Of a stretch of 64,000 bases of DNA, positions 21,343 to 32,222 are shown piece after piece; within the stretch, counting starts at the first letter, position 1, and the number at the start of each line of letters is the position of its first letter. The DNA is taken from contig NZ_AP025627.1 of NCBI RefSeq assembly GCF_022846435.1, forward strand, positions 964,001 to 1,028,000, written 5' to 3'. The stretch is from Parageobacillus sp. KH3-4 (GTDB taxonomy: Bacteria > Bacillota > Bacilli > Bacillales > Anoxybacillaceae). The position numbers and the translations under genes were made by a program. The notes under the pieces are model-generated. The model was not told the DNA's origin. It ran no database searches and worked only from the letters and a program-made list of their open reading frames with translations.

Positions 21343-21963
21343 TTGGCCAAAGAAATGGGACCGCGCTTTGCGCAGCGGGCAAAGCGCCGCAAAATCAATC
21401 GCATTCTCAATGCAGCGATTGCTGTAGTAGTGTTGCTCATTATCGTCGTTGCGTGGAATTTGTTTTCCGATGGCGACCGACCGGACGAGCAGGCAGCAAA
21501 ACCACAGCCAAAGACAGAAGTCAAAAAAGATAGTGACGAAAAAAAAGTAGAAGTAGAGATTAATGAACAACATGAGAATGACGAAGAGAACGAGCAAACA
21601 GATCAGGAAGAAACGAGCGAAGAAGAGCAAGAAGTGATCGAGACCCCGGGGGCCCCTGGATCGAATATAGAAAAAGAAATTGTCAATCCTGCATGGCAAC
21701 CGATTGGCACCACTCAATCTGAACCTCATGTCACTCAGTTTAAGAAAAATTCTGTCGATTGGAAGGAAATGTTAGATGCCGTCAGTTATGCAACCGGTCT
21801 TTCCCAATCTGATATGATCGTGTGGTTTATCGGCAACAATGGGCCGAACAAAGCTGTCGCGACGATCTCTACAAAAGACAAAGCGCAATATTACAAAGTA
21901 TATATTGAATGGGTGGAAAACCAAGGATGGAAGCCGACGAAAGTGCAGAAATTAAGAAAATAA
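21343..21963 (+). CDS. yrrS: DUF1510 membrane protein YrrS
   Basis: This 206-residue protein has a basic N-terminus, one membrane segment (residues about 22-42), a long acidic Glu/Lys-rich linker (near residues 45-105) and a C-terminal extracytoplasmic DUF1510 domain. It starts at TTG after GAAGGAGGG. It is paired with pbpI in Bacilli and may assist it; the function is unknown. Confidence 0.85.
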   Translation: MAKEMGPRFAQRAKRRKINRILNAAIAVVVLLIIVVAWNLFSDGDRPDEQAAKPQPKTEVKKDSDEKKVEVEINEQHENDEENEQTDQEETSEEEQEVIETPGAPGSNIEKEIVNPAWQPIGTTQSEPHVTQFKKNSVDWKEMLDAVSYATGLSQSDMIVWFIGNNGPNKAVATISTKDKAQYYKVYIEWVENQGWKPTKVQKLRK

Positions 21964-22000
21964 GCGGATTTCCTTTTCCCAGGGAATCCGCTTATTTTTT
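21959..22000. terminator. Bidirectional terminator between yrrS and the convergent small gene
   Basis: A 15-bp stem (21959-21973 with 21982-21996) has T runs for the plus strand; the convergent gene ends inside it. Confidence 0.88.
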
Positions 22001-22198
22001 CGCTTTAAAGTGAACGACCGCGCTGTAAAACCGCTTCCCGTTTTCCGCGACATGCATTTGGTGGGAAACGTGGTGGACGTGAAGTAAAAGCGCTTTATTA
22101 TGCTCAATTTGTTCATTAATTTTTTTCTCTAATGTTTGCAAATCATCCGCTTCAAAAAATTCGATTTTATCTTCAATCAGATCAAGGGAAATATTCAT
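21992..22198 (-). CDS. yrzA: DUF2536 family protein (YrzA-like)
   Basis: A 68-residue protein beginning MNISLDLIEDKIEFFEADDL with a conserved HVHHVSHQMHV stretch rich in histidine. It is on the minus strand between yrrS and yrrT, where B. subtilis has yrzA. The function is unknown. Confidence 0.72.
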   Translation of the reverse strand: MNISLDLIEDKIEFFEADDLQTLEKKINEQIEHNKALLLHVHHVSHQMHVAENGKRFYSAVVHFKAKK

Positions 22199-22317
22199 AA
22201 TCCGCCATGCCTCCTTTCCACCGCCAAGTGTAGCAAATTTCCGCGGAGTAAAACAATTGTTTTCGTTGAAGAAAATAAAAACTTATGATACATTGAGAAC
22301 AGATTTAAAACAAAAAA

Positions 22318-22346
22318 CATAGTATGTACATAGGAATTATAAAAAT
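22318..22346 (+). promoter_or_regulatory. Possible CymR operator upstream of yrrT
   Basis: The segment contains TAGGAATTAT (22330-22339) in an AT-rich context shortly before yrrT. GGAATT is the conserved half of B. subtilis CymR sites as I recall them. The assignment rests on this partial match plus the nature of the operon, so it is tentative. Confidence 0.35.
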
Positions 22347-22362
22347 TATGGAGCGTGACACC

Positions 22363-23004
22363 ATGGGAAGAGAATTTCTTGATTTGTTTGAAGCATGGGC
22401 AGATTCTTATGATCAATCTGTTAGAGGATATGATGAAGAATATCGCGAAGTGTTTGCGAATTATGAAGATATTTTGAATACGGTTGCCAGCAAGGCGAAA
22501 AGTGTTGTGCTTGAGTTCGGCGTTGGAACGGGGAACTTAACGAAGAAGCTGTTGGAGCATGGAAAAACGGTATATGGCATTGAGCCATCTGAATCGATGC
22601 GGAAAAAAGCGCTTGAAAAGCTGGGAGACAAAGTATCGATTGTCGATGGGGATTTTTTACAATTTCCTCTACCTTCTGAGCCGGTTGACACCATTGCCAG
22701 CACTTATGCATTTCACCATCTCACCGATGAGGAAAAACGAAAAGCAATCGCCAAGTATGGCAAGCTATTAAATAAAGGTGATAAAATAGTGTTTGCCGAT
22801 ACGGCGTTTCGCGATCACCAAACATTTCAGCGTGCGGTAGAAGAGGCAAGGGAGCGCGGATTTCATAGTTTGGCAGATGACCTAGAACGCGAGTATTATA
22901 CGACGCTGGATGTGCTGACAAAACTATTTGAAGAAAATGGATTTACTGTCACGTTTACGCAAAAGAATGCGTTTGTATGGGTGATGGAAGCCGTAAAACA
23001 GTAA
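22363..23004 (+). CDS. yrrT: SAM-dependent methyltransferase YrrT
   Basis: The 213-residue class I methyltransferase starts [19 protein letters not shown] and has motif [17 protein letters not shown]. It is the first gene of the yrrT-mtnN-mccA-mccB operon that converts methionine-derived sulfur to cysteine; its own substrate is unknown. ATG 22363 matches the family start and has GGAG nine bases upstream; the ATG at 22324 adds non-conserved residues. Confidence 0.9.
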   Translation: MGREFLDLFEAWADSYDQSVRGYDEEYREVFANYEDILNTVASKAKSVVLEFGVGTGNLTKKLLEHGKTVYGIEPSESMRKKALEKLGDKVSIVDGDFLQFPLPSEPVDTIASTYAFHHLTDEEKRKAIAKYGKLLNKGDKIVFADTAFRDHQTFQRAVEEARERGFHSLADDLEREYYTTLDVLTKLFEENGFTVTFTQKNAFVWVMEAVKQ

Positions 23005-23024
23005 AAATAGAAAGAGGGAGACAA

Positions 23025-23723
23025 ATGAAAATAGCAATTATCGGGGCAATGGAAGAAGAAGTGGCGATTTTGCGTGACAAAATGGAAGAGCGGAAAGAAA
23101 CGATCATCGCCAATTGCGAGTTTTCATTAGGGCGATTAAACGGTGCCGACGTCATTTTATTAAAATCGGGAATCGGCAAAGTAAACGCAGCAATGGCAAC
23201 AGCGATTTTGTTGGAACGATTTCGTCCGAATTATGTCATTAACACCGGTTCAGCGGGCGGCTTTTTATCTACGCTAAATGTCGGAGACGTCGTCATTTCC
23301 ACCGAAGTCGTACATCATGATGTCGACGTGACAGCGTTTGGCTATGAATACGGCCAAGTTCCGGGGATGCCGGCGCGTTATAAAGCGGACGCAACATTAG
23401 TAAAGATCGCCGAGCAAAACGCAAAACAAATCAAGGATATTCAAGTAGTAAAAGGGCTTATTGCGACCGGCGATTCGTTTATGAGCGATCCGGCGCGCGT
23501 GGAATTTGTGCGCAGCAAATTTCCAGAGTTATGCGCAGCGGAAATGGAAGCGGCGGCGATTGCCCAAGTATGCACGCAGTTTGCCGTTCCGTTTGTCATC
23601 ATTCGGGCGTTATCGGATATTGCTGGCAAAGAATCTGACGTATCATTTGAGCAATTTTTAGATACCGCCGCCAAACATTCTGCCGATTTAGTGTTATCCA
23701 TAGTATCTTCGTTGCAGAAATAA
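23025..23723 (+). CDS. mtnN: MTA/SAH nucleosidase
   Basis: Hydrolyses methylthioadenosine and S-adenosylhomocysteine. The 232-residue protein shows [16 protein letters not shown] at the N-terminus, the catalytic Glu region [14 protein letters not shown] and [14 protein letters not shown] 23025 is preceded by AAAGAGGGAG. It supplies S-ribosylhomocysteine, and so homocysteine, to the following enzymes. Confidence 0.96.
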   Translation: MKIAIIGAMEEEVAILRDKMEERKETIIANCEFSLGRLNGADVILLKSGIGKVNAAMATAILLERFRPNYVINTGSAGGFLSTLNVGDVVISTEVVHHDVDVTAFGYEYGQVPGMPARYKADATLVKIAEQNAKQIKDIQVVKGLIATGDSFMSDPARVEFVRSKFPELCAAEMEAAAIAQVCTQFAVPFVIIRALSDIAGKESDVSFEQFLDTAAKHSADLVLSIVSSLQK

Positions 23724-23775
23724 TCGAGGAAGGAATTCCTTCCTCGTTCTATGTTGGAAAGAATGGAGTGACGGT

Positions 23776-24699
23776 ATGAAAGCAGCAAAAAGTGTCCATG
23801 ACTTGATTGGCCATACGCCGGTGATGGAGATCACCCGATTTCCGTTGCCAAAAGGTGTCCGCGTATTTGCGAAATTGGAATATTTCAACCCGGGAGGCAG
23901 CATTAAAGACCGGCTTGGACAAGAGTTATTGCGCGACGCATTAGAAACAGGAAAATTAAAGGAAGGCGGAACGATCATTGAACCGACAGCGGGAAACACT
24001 GGGATCGGACTGGCGTTGGCAGCGATCGGCAAAAACATTAAAGTCATTTTTTGCGTTCCCGAAAAATTCAGCATTGAAAAGCAGCAAATTATGAGAGCGC
24101 TCGGTGCAACAATTGTCCATACACCGACGAGCGAAGGAATGCAAGGAGCGATTCGCAAGGCGCAAGAGCTCGCCCGGGAAATCCCCAACTCGTATTGCCC
24201 GCAGCAATTTGCAAATCCTGCCAACCCAAGAACGTATTATAAGACGCTCGGCCCAGAACTATGGGAAGACCTTGACGGACAAATCGACATCTTTGTCGCC
24301 GGAGCCGGTTCAGGCGGAACGTTTATGGGAACAGCCATGTTTTTAAAAGAAAAAAACCCGAACATTAAAACGGTCATTGTCGAGCCAGAAGGGTCGATTT
24401 TAAACGGCGGAGAGCCGGGACCGCATAAAACAGAAGGAATCGGCATGGAATTTTTGCCGGATTATATGGATCCAAGCTACTTTGATGCGATTCATACGAT
24501 CCGTGATGAAGATGCGTTCCGCCGCGTCAAAGAGCTTGCTGCCAAAGAAGGATTGCTCGTCGGCAGTTCTTCCGGCGCCGCGTTTCATGCCGCATTGCTC
24601 GAGGCGGAAAAGGCAAAACCGGGAACGAATATCATCGTCATTTTTCCGGACAGCAGCGAGCGGTATTTAAGCAAAAAAATTTATGAAGGTGGGATTTAA
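23776..24699 (+). CDS. mccA: Cystathionine beta-synthase / O-acetylserine thiol-lyase MccA
   Basis: A PLP enzyme of 307 residues with the lysine in NPGGSIKDRLG, the pyridine-binding loop EPTAGNTGIGLAL and the glycine-rich GAGSGGTFMG phosphate loop. In B. subtilis YrhA joins homocysteine with O-acetylserine to make cystathionine. It ends one base before mccB, indicating an operon. Confidence 0.94.
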   Translation: MKAAKSVHDLIGHTPVMEITRFPLPKGVRVFAKLEYFNPGGSIKDRLGQELLRDALETGKLKEGGTIIEPTAGNTGIGLALAAIGKNIKVIFCVPEKFSIEKQQIMRALGATIVHTPTSEGMQGAIRKAQELAREIPNSYCPQQFANPANPRTYYKTLGPELWEDLDGQIDIFVAGAGSGGTFMGTAMFLKEKNPNIKTVIVEPEGSILNGGEPGPHKTEGIGMEFLPDYMDPSYFDAIHTIRDEDAFRRVKELAAKEGLLVGSSSGAAFHAALLEAEKAKPGTNIIVIFPDSSERYLSKKIYEGGI

Positions 24700-25836
<1,137 letters not shown>

Positions 25837-25898
25837 AATTACATCCCCACATTTTCTGTTTCATATGGTACAGTGAAGGATGGAAAGTGGGGGATATG

Positions 25899-26129
25899 AT
25901 GGAACGGCAAAAGCGACAGTGGAAAGAAAAAGCTGACGATTACAAAATGTTTGCCGGTGTGTTGCTAGCGTTAAGCGTTTTTTTGTACATTGGCACGCTT
26001 CTTCCTACAATGGCGCCGGAGAAAAAGGTGTATTTGCTTTGCCTTATTGTGATATTGTTAATCGGCTCGTTTTCTTTTTTTCGCCGCGCGATCCAATATA
26101 TCCGCTTATTGCGGGAAGCGGATGAATAA
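25899..26129 (+). CDS. yrhC: Small membrane protein YrhC
   Basis: 76 residues with two hydrophobic helices (FAGVLLALSVFLYIGTLL and LLCLIVILLIGSFSFF). It is downstream of mccB, as in B. subtilis. Two tandem ATGs (25896, 25899) follow GGGGG; I chose the second for spacing and because it gives 76 residues, the usual length. Confidence 0.75.
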   Translation: MERQKRQWKEKADDYKMFAGVLLALSVFLYIGTLLPTMAPEKKVYLLCLIVILLIGSFSFFRRAIQYIRLLREADE

Positions 26130-26130
26130 G

Positions 26131-26163
26131 CCTGCCTTTTCTTGCTGAAAAGGCAGGTTTTTT
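26131..26163 (+). terminator. Intrinsic terminator after yrhC
   Basis: A perfect 10-bp stem (26131-26140 with 26148-26157) followed by TTTTTT ends the yrrT-yrhC operon. Confidence 0.93.
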
Positions 26164-26314
26164 GCTTTGATGAAAAAGCGATTTACGAGTATGTGGAGCG
26201 TTTTGCTTATTAGTGGTTGAATTTCATAAATTGTTCAAAACCGCACGAAGAAACCGCCTGTTCTCCCATGTAAAATAAAAATAGATAGAAAGATGATAAG
26301 GGAGGAATTAAGGG

Positions 26315-26401
26315 ATGTTCGCCATCGTGATGGGGATTGTGATTACTGCATCGATAGCGTTGATCATAACGGCGGAAGTAAGCGTGGAAGCGCAAAATTA
26401 A
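26315..26401 (+). CDS. 28-aa single-helix membrane peptide
   Basis: ATG 26315 is preceded by AAGGGAGGAATTAAGGG. It encodes a 28-residue peptide that is almost entirely one hydrophobic helix (MFAIVMGIVITASIALIIT) ending in VEAQN. It stands alone between two terminators. No family is recognised; a small membrane protein or toxin-like peptide is possible. Confidence 0.55.
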   Translation: MFAIVMGIVITASIALIITAEVSVEAQN

Positions 26402-26442
26402 ATTGAATAATAAAATGCGGTGAAATAAAAAGCGTAATATGA

Positions 26443-26480
26443 CAAAAACGGGACAGTCATTCGCGATTGCCCCGTTTTTG
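26443..26480. terminator. Terminator shared by the 28-aa gene and the spoIIIC duplicate
   Basis: A 10-bp stem (26443-26452 with 26471-26480) with A and T runs on either side, between convergent genes. Confidence 0.8.
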
Positions 26481-26486
26481 TTGCGT

Positions 26487-26894
26487 TTATCTCCGTTTTT
26501 TCTTTTCATTCCGATAAAACTCATGGAACATTTTCATCAAAGCGCGCTTTTCGATGCGTGATACATAGCTTCTGGAGATGCCGAGCTCTTTCGCGATCTC
26601 GCGCTGCGTTTTTTCCTGCTGCATATCGAGGCCAAATCGGCTAATAATCGTTTCTTTTTCCCGCTCATTCAAGACGTCGGTATATTTTTTCACTTGCTCC
26701 AGTTCCATATTGAGCTGAATTTCGTCGACGATATCGTTCCCTTCCGATTTCAGGACGTCGATTAGGCTGATTTCATTCACACTATAAAATGTTATCTGTA
26801 TTTTGTATGTGGTATAGTAATTGGTAAGATCGGCTTTTGGACACATCCTGCTTAATTTTAGGTTATTCTTAAATTGCTCGTTTTTTCTTGGCAA
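26487..26894 (-). pseudogene. spoIIIC: Duplicate C-terminal half of sigma-K (spoIIIC copy 1)
   Basis: From about 26783 down to 26487 the minus strand encodes [20 protein letters not shown] through to the end of sigma-K, including region 4 ([20 protein letters not shown]). It differs from the copy at 34171-34470 at about ten positions in some 285 bp, and the changes (for example [13 protein letters not shown] for [13 protein letters not shown]) depart from the conserved sigma-K sequence. The 38 or so residues before the homology are unrelated and come from flanking DNA. It is a decaying duplicate unlikely to supply functional sigma-K. Confidence 0.85.
26775..26800. other. Attachment-site-like sequence beside spoIIIC copy 1
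   Basis: The plus strand reads TGATTTCATTCACACTA and then ATGTTATCTGT (26789-26799). This resembles the core TGATTTC and the half-site ACATGTTATCTGTT that border the active element. It suggests that an earlier recombination occurred at this duplicate. Confidence 0.5.
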
Positions 26895-26935
26895 GAAAGA
26901 TCCAATCCCTCTTGACTTATACTCAAACTTCTTTC

Positions 26936-27330
26936 ATCATTAACATTTCCGTCTTCGCTCTTTTGTAAAATTCATGCGGCGGAAGATCGAGAATACTCGA
27001 ATGAATCTTCGGTTCGTTATAAAACGACATATACCCCATCACAGCTTAATAGGCCTCTTCATAGCTGTCAAACTTTCCCTAGACATTCCTCCTCCAATAA
27101 ACGATGGAACGCTTCAATATGCGAATTCCTATTCGGCGGCCGCGCTGGGATCCGTTCATATTCGATTGGAAATCTCTCACAGGCAGCTTCAAAGGCATGC
27201 GAGATGAATTGCGGTCCAAGTTTCTTTTCAATTGGATCGTCAACTTCGGCATTCATAGGCAAATCCTTCGCTTATTCCAAGCTCCGATAGCCATTCTTTG
27301 ATTTGTTCGTCTGGCACTTTTTTCGCCAGT
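26936..27330 (-). pseudogene. IS3-family transposase remnant
   Basis: The minus strand encodes broken pieces of the C-terminal part of an IS3/IS150-type OrfB: PARPPNRNSHIEAFHRLLEE, then FDSYEEAY, an in-frame stop, AVMGYMSFYNEPKIHSSIL and PPHEFYKRAK. At least one stop and probable frameshifts interrupt it, and the N-terminal catalytic part is missing. No terminal inverted repeats could be recognised. Confidence 0.7.
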
Positions 27331-27559
27331 TGTGGTCAGAGAATAGCAGTGTGCTGGGTGTCCCACACCTACTGTTTCCTTCTAGACTTTTCTATTTGGT
27401 GATAATAGTAAGTCAAGCGATTGACTTCCAAAATCTCCAACGCTTTTGTATTAATCAAATTTTAATTCTATTAGATGTAACAAAATTGTTAAGTAGTGAT
27501 GATGTTATTCATTTAGAACAACTAAAAGAGCTGAAAGAAAAAACAAGAGTGGAGGTTCA

Positions 27560-28834
27560 ATGATGAAAAGCCTTCGGTTAAAGATCATTAGTGGATTTTT
27601 AGTGATCAATTTTTTATTAATCATCGTATCAATTTTTAGTTTAATAAAATTTAACCAATTAAACACAAAAGAAGCACAAGGAGCGCAGCTATTTATCCTA
27701 ATTCTTTCTATTATCTCTATCATCATTGGCTTAGGGGTTGCCATTGTCATTTCTAACATGATTGTAAAACCAATTTTCCAAGTAGTAGATCGTATGAAAA
27801 CGGTAGCAGAAGGAGATTTGTCTGCAGAGTTACTTGAAACAAAATCCAAAGATGAGATTGGTCAATTAGCTCAATCAATGAATGAAATGATTTTAAACTT
27901 ACGAAATGTCGTTGGTCAAGTAAGAAACGCTGCAGAACAAGTAGCAGCATCTTCAGAGGAATTAACAGCAAGTGCAGATCAGACAACAGCTGCAACGGAA
28001 CAAGTCGCTTCTGTGATTCAACAAGTAGCAAGTGGAGCTGAAACGCAAATGAATGGCATTGAGCGAAATTCTACTTCTTTAGAAGAAATTGCACAAGGGA
28101 TTATCCGTATTGCTGATAGTTCTAATCAGGTTACAGAACTTGCAAAACAAACTACTCACCAAGCTGAAGATGGCGGAGATTCTGTTGTACGTACAGTTGA
28201 TCAAATGAATTCAATCTATAAATCGGTTATAGAGACTGATAAAATGGTTAGGTCTTTATATGAATGTTCAAAAGAAATTAGCCAAATTCTTGATGTGATT
28301 AGTGGAATTGCAGATCAAACGAACCTTCTTGCTTTAAATGCGGCAATTGAAGCAGCAAGAGCGGGAGAGCATGGAAAAGGATTTGCGGTCGTAGCCGATG
28401 AAGTACGAAAACTTGCTGAACAATCTCAGACATCAGCAAAGCAAATAGCCGAATTAATTCTGAAAATCCAAAATGAAACAGAAAATTCTGTTAAATTAAT
28501 GACGGAAGTTACACAGAACGTAGAGAATGGTCTTGAGATATCGAAAGAAACATCTGAAAAATTTGCACAAATCGTCCAAAATATGAAAGATATTTCACCA
28601 CAAATGGAGGAGATTTCTGCAATCACTCAACAAGTGTCGGCAGGAGTACAAGAAATAACATCCACAGCGAATAAGCTTACAGCAATAGCAAAAGAAAACG
28701 CGGCGACATCTGAAGAAGTAGCAGCTTCTACAGAGGAACAACTAGCTTCGATGGAGGAAATTACTTCTTCAGCAAAAATGCTCGCAACGATGGCAGAAGA
28801 ATTGCAAGAAGTAGTTCATAAATTTAAGCTATAA
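27560..28834 (+). CDS. Methyl-accepting chemotaxis protein (short sensor)
   Basis: 424 residues: two membrane helices close together (about 7-29 and 43-66), so almost no extracellular sensor, then a HAMP domain ([19 protein letters not shown]) and a long signalling coiled coil with the hairpin tip region [20 protein letters not shown]. The ATG-ATG start follows GTGGAGG. The lack of a sensor suggests it reads membrane state or works with another receptor. It lies among duplicated fragments and has lower GC than the core genes. Confidence 0.9.
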   Translation: MMKSLRLKIISGFLVINFLLIIVSIFSLIKFNQLNTKEAQGAQLFILILSIISIIIGLGVAIVISNMIVKPIFQVVDRMKTVAEGDLSAELLETKSKDEIGQLAQSMNEMILNLRNVVGQVRNAAEQVAASSEELTASADQTTAATEQVASVIQQVASGAETQMNGIERNSTSLEEIAQGIIRIADSSNQVTELAKQTTHQAEDGGDSVVRTVDQMNSIYKSVIETDKMVRSLYECSKEISQILDVISGIADQTNLLALNAAIEAARAGEHGKGFAVVADEVRKLAEQSQTSAKQIAELILKIQNETENSVKLMTEVTQNVENGLEISKETSEKFAQIVQNMKDISPQMEEISAITQQVSAGVQEITSTANKLTAIAKENAATSEEVAASTEEQLASMEEITSSAKMLATMAEELQEVVHKFKL

Positions 28835-28953
28835 ATGGGAGCATATCCCCATTTTATAGAACAATCAACATTCAAATCAGATGGTGAACATGAAAACAAA
28901 TACTAAGACTATTAAAGAAATCATTACCAGTAATTTATTTACGAATGTATTCC

Positions 28954-29043
28954 ATAGGCAACCGGATTGAAGAGATTGAACAAATGCTTGCGACCATTAC
29001 GGAGATTTCTGAACAACTTGCTTGCGTTAAATGCAAACTTGCA
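28954..29043 (+). pseudogene. Fragment of a second chemoreceptor gene
   Basis: This stretch closely matches 33395-33485 of the intact receptor gene to the right (GGCAACCGGATTGAAGA..., ACCATTACGGAGATTTCTGA), then breaks off. It is joined to the 3' end of a decayed recombinase gene. Confidence 0.75.
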
Positions 29044-29047
29044 TTTA

Positions 29048-29600
29048 TTTCGGCAGTTTAGGATAAATAATCAAAGTAAACTCATCGCTCCACTGATATT
29101 TTTTTGATACACAACCTTTTCAAGTACAGATTTGAGAAGGCTGTTTTTTAACTTTGGATTATCGGTTTGATCATGCACTTTTTTTGGGACGTGCTTCACT
29201 TGCGGGATGATTTTCACTTTTGCCTAGTCTCGTTCTTTTTCAAGGGCTAGTTCTTCTTGCGTTCTTGCGAGAGCTTTTTCCAGTTGATCTATTTGGTCAG
29301 CTGGGCAGTTGGAGAATTCGATAAAGCTTTTTTCATCGTATACTCCACGTTTTAAAAAGCCATGAAGATTCTATTTTTGTTTCTGCCTGAAGCCCAAGTG
29401 TACGAACACTTAGTTTAAATTTTTCATGATATTACCCAAAGGTGGGTATGTTCTGATAACAATTGCTTTCTTCAATGCTTTGAACACTAAATCGTTGCAA
29501 ACGGTGTTTGGTGATTTTGCATTCTTTACGAGCCATGAACGTTTTGAATTCCATGTACTCTTCATCGAATTCGTCGTTATAAATCATAATAATTCAGACG
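29048..29600 (-). pseudogene. Decayed SpoIVCA-type serine recombinase gene
   Basis: Two blocks match the intact recombinase gene: 29048-29385 corresponds to its 3' end (near 34912-35245) and 29443-29590 to its middle (near 35975-36110). About 730 bp are missing between them, and the first block carries small frameshifting differences. The 5' catalytic part is absent. It is the relic of an earlier element of the same type. Confidence 0.8.
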
Positions 29601-29646
29601 AGATAATAATTCTTACTCCTTTTTTATCTTCTTATTACTTACCGTC

Positions 29647-29675
29647 TTGACAAGAATAAATAGACTAAATATGAT
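29647..29675 (+). promoter_or_regulatory. Sigma-A promoter of the glucanotransferase gene
   Basis: TTGACA (29647-29652), a 17-bp spacer and TATGAT (29670-29675). It implies a leader of about 177 nt that includes a terminator-like hairpin. Confidence 0.75.
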
Positions 29676-29752
29676 AAAGGTATATTATTATCATTGTTAT
29701 TCATGACAATATGAGGGCAATGCTTGTTTTCATTGACCAGATGGAAACACAA

Positions 29753-29788
29753 CCCCGGCGTATCTTTATTGATATGCCGGGTTTTTTA
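29753..29788 (+). terminator. Terminator-like hairpin inside the cgt leader
   Basis: An 11-bp stem (29754-29764 with 29771-29781, one G-T pair) with TTTTTT lies between the promoter and the start codon of the glucanotransferase gene. It could be an attenuator, or the end of a transcript from upstream. Confidence 0.75.
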
Positions 29789-29858
29789 TTATGCGGGAGG
29801 TGAGGTTGTTCGTAGTATTGCACAATTTTAAGACCTATTATTGAAGGGGGATAACTAA

Positions 29859-31994
29859 ATGAAAAGATGGCTTTCATTGATTTTCAGCATGTCACTTGTA
29901 TTCAGCGCAATGTTTATGATGTCTGATACGCAGAAAGTCACCGTTGCAGCAGCTGGAAATCTTAATAAGGTAAACTTTACATCGGATGTTGTCTATCAAA
30001 TTGTAGTGGATCGATTTGTCGATGGAAATACATCCAATAATCCAAGTGGAGCATTATTTAGTTCAGGATGTACGAATTTACGCAAGTATTGCGGTGGAGA
30101 CTGGCAAGGTATCATCAATAAAATTAACGATGGATATTTAACAGATATGGGGGTGACAGCGATCTGGATTTCTCAGCCTGTAGAAAATGTATTTTCTGTG
30201 ATGAATGATGCAAGCGGTTCCACATCCTACCACGGTTATTGGGCGCGCGATTTTAAAAAGCCAAATCCTTTTTTTGGTACCCTCAGTGATTTCCAACGTT
30301 TAGTTGATGCCGCACATGCAAAAGGAATAAAGGTAATTATTGACTTTGCTCCCAACCATACTTCTCCTGCCTCAGAAACTGATCCTTCTTATATGGAAAA
30401 CGGCCGTCTGTATGATAACGGTACATTCATTGGCGGTTATACCAATGATACAAATGGCTATTTCCATCATAATGGCGGCACAACGTTCTCAAATTTAGAG
30501 GATGGGATTTATCGAAATCTGTTTGACTTGGCGGACCTTAACCATCAGAACCCTGTTATTGATAGGTATTTAAAAGATGCGGTAAAAATGTGGATAGATA
30601 TGGGAATTGATGGTATCCGTATGGATGCGGTGAAGCACATGCCGTTTGGATGGCAAAAATCTCTGATGGATGAGATTGATAACTATCGTCCTGTCTTTAC
30701 GTTTGGGGAGTGGTTTTTGTCAGAAAATGAAGTGGATGCGAACAATCATGACTTTGCCAATGAAAGTGGAATGAGTTTGCTCGATTTTCGTTTCGGACAA
30801 AAACTTCGTCAAGTACTGCGCAATAACAGCGATAATTGGTATGGTTTTCATCAAATGATTCAAGATACAGCATCAGCATATGACGAGGTTCTCGATCAAG
30901 TGACATTCATAGACAACCATGATATGGATCGGTTTATGATTGACGGAGGAGATCGGCGCAAGGTGGATATGGCACTTGCTGTATTATTGACATCCCGTGG
31001 TGTACCGAATATTTACTATGGTACAGAGCAATACATGACCGGTAACGGCGATCCCAACAATCGTAAGATGATGGGCTCATTCAATAAAAATACTCGCGCG
31101 TATCAAGTGATTCAAAAGCTATCTTCTCTCCGACGAAACAATCCGGCGCTAGCCTATGGTGATACGGAACAGCGTTGGATCAATGGCGATGTGTATGTGT
31201 ATGAGCGACAGTTTGGCAAAGATGTTGTGTTAGTTGCCGTTAATCGTAGTTCAAGCAGCAATTACTCAATTACTGGCTTATTTACAGCTTTACCGGCAGG
31301 AACGTATACGGATCAGCTTGGCGGCCTTTTAGACGGAAACACAATTCAAGTCGGTTCAAATGGAGCAGTTAATGCATTTGACTTAGGACCAGGGGAAGTT
31401 GGCGTATGGGCATACAGTGCAGCAGAAAGCGCGCCAATTATTGGTCATGTTGGACCGATGATGGGGCAAGTCGGTCATCAAGTAACCATTGATGGTGAAG
31501 GATTTGGAACAAATATGGGCACTGTGAAGTTCGGAACGACAGCTGCCAATATCGTGTCTTGGTCTAACAATCAAATCGTTGTGGCTGTGCCAAATGTATC
31601 AGCAGGAAAATATAATATTACCGTCCAATCATCAAGCGGTCAAACGAGTGCGGCTTATGATAACTTTGAAGTATTAACAAATGACCAAGTCTCAGTGCGG
31701 TTTGTTGTTAATAACGCTACTACCAATCTAGGGCAAAATATATACATTGTTGGCAATGTATATGAGCTCGGCAACTGGGACACTAGTAAGGCAATCGGTC
31801 CAATGTTCAATCAAGTGGTTTACTCCTATCCTACATGGTATATAGATGTCAGTGTCCCAGAAGGAAAGACAATTGAGTTTAAGTTTATTAAAAAAGACAG
31901 CCAAGGTAATGCCATTTGGGAAAGCGGTTCCAATCATGTTTACACGACACCAACGAATACAACTGGAAAAATTATAGTGAATTGGCAAAACTAA
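29859..31994 (+). CDS. cgt: Cyclomaltodextrin glucanotransferase (secreted)
   Basis: A GH13 enzyme that converts starch to cyclodextrins outside the cell. The 711-residue precursor has a signal peptide (about residues 1-31), the catalytic barrel with Asp256 in [10 protein letters not shown], Glu284 in FTFGEWFL and Asp355 in FIDNHDMDR, a domain C, an IPT/TIG domain D (about 520-600) and a C-terminal CBM20 starch-binding domain E. The subsite residue is Phe222 in [10 protein letters not shown], where many family members have Tyr. Domains D and E together separate it from a plain alpha-amylase. It follows GGGGGAT six bases before ATG. Confidence 0.95.
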   Translation: MKRWLSLIFSMSLVFSAMFMMSDTQKVTVAAAGNLNKVNFTSDVVYQIVVDRFVDGNTSNNPSGALFSSGCTNLRKYCGGDWQGIINKINDGYLTDMGVTAIWISQPVENVFSVMNDASGSTSYHGYWARDFKKPNPFFGTLSDFQRLVDAAHAKGIKVIIDFAPNHTSPASETDPSYMENGRLYDNGTFIGGYTNDTNGYFHHNGGTTFSNLEDGIYRNLFDLADLNHQNPVIDRYLKDAVKMWIDMGIDGIRMDAVKHMPFGWQKSLMDEIDNYRPVFTFGEWFLSENEVDANNHDFANESGMSLLDFRFGQKLRQVLRNNSDNWYGFHQMIQDTASAYDEVLDQVTFIDNHDMDRFMIDGGDRRKVDMALAVLLTSRGVPNIYYGTEQYMTGNGDPNNRKMMGSFNKNTRAYQVIQKLSSLRRNNPALAYGDTEQRWINGDVYVYERQFGKDVVLVAVNRSSSSNYSITGLFTALPAGTYTDQLGGLLDGNTIQVGSNGAVNAFDLGPGEVGVWAYSAAESAPIIGHVGPMMGQVGHQVTIDGEGFGTNMGTVKFGTTAANIVSWSNNQIVVAVPNVSAGKYNITVQSSSGQTSAAYDNFEVLTNDQVSVRFVVNNATTNLGQNIYIVGNVYELGNWDTSKAIGPMFNQVVYSYPTWYIDVSVPEGKTIEFKFIKKDSQGNAIWESGSNHVYTTPTNTTGKIIVNWQN

Positions 31995-31998
31995 TGGA

Positions 31999-32034
31999 AG
32001 CCCCTTGAGATTCCAAGCATGATCTCAAGGGGCT
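31999..32034 (+). terminator. Hairpin after the glucanotransferase gene
   Basis: A perfect 13-bp stem (31999-32011 with 32022-32034), but only AATTAT follows; a weak intrinsic terminator. Confidence 0.6.
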
Positions 32035-32043
32035 AATTATGCT

Positions 32044-32095
32044 ATCGTCTTTTTTCTTTTTCATTCCGATAAAATTCATGAAACATTTTTATTAA
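32044..32095 (-). pseudogene. Third, truncated spoIIIC 3' end
   Basis: The stretch reads, on the minus strand, as the last codons of sigma-K (about [12 protein letters not shown]...), matching 26490-26540 and 34173-34225 with several substitutions, and then breaks off into AT-rich DNA. It shows that the spoIIIC end was duplicated at least twice. Confidence 0.75.
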
Positions 32096-32222
32096 TTTTA
32101 TTTTACTCTAGTTTTGCGACATCATCTATGATATAAATTTTTTGTAAAAAATTATAAAAATTTTTTTTGATAACGATATATGGATGTAAATGCGCTACTT
32201 TATATCACAAGGGAGGATTTTT

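Noticed and set aside
29426-29650. Plus-strand open frame of 74 codons
   Set aside because: It is antisense to the decayed recombinase fragment and has no supported start.
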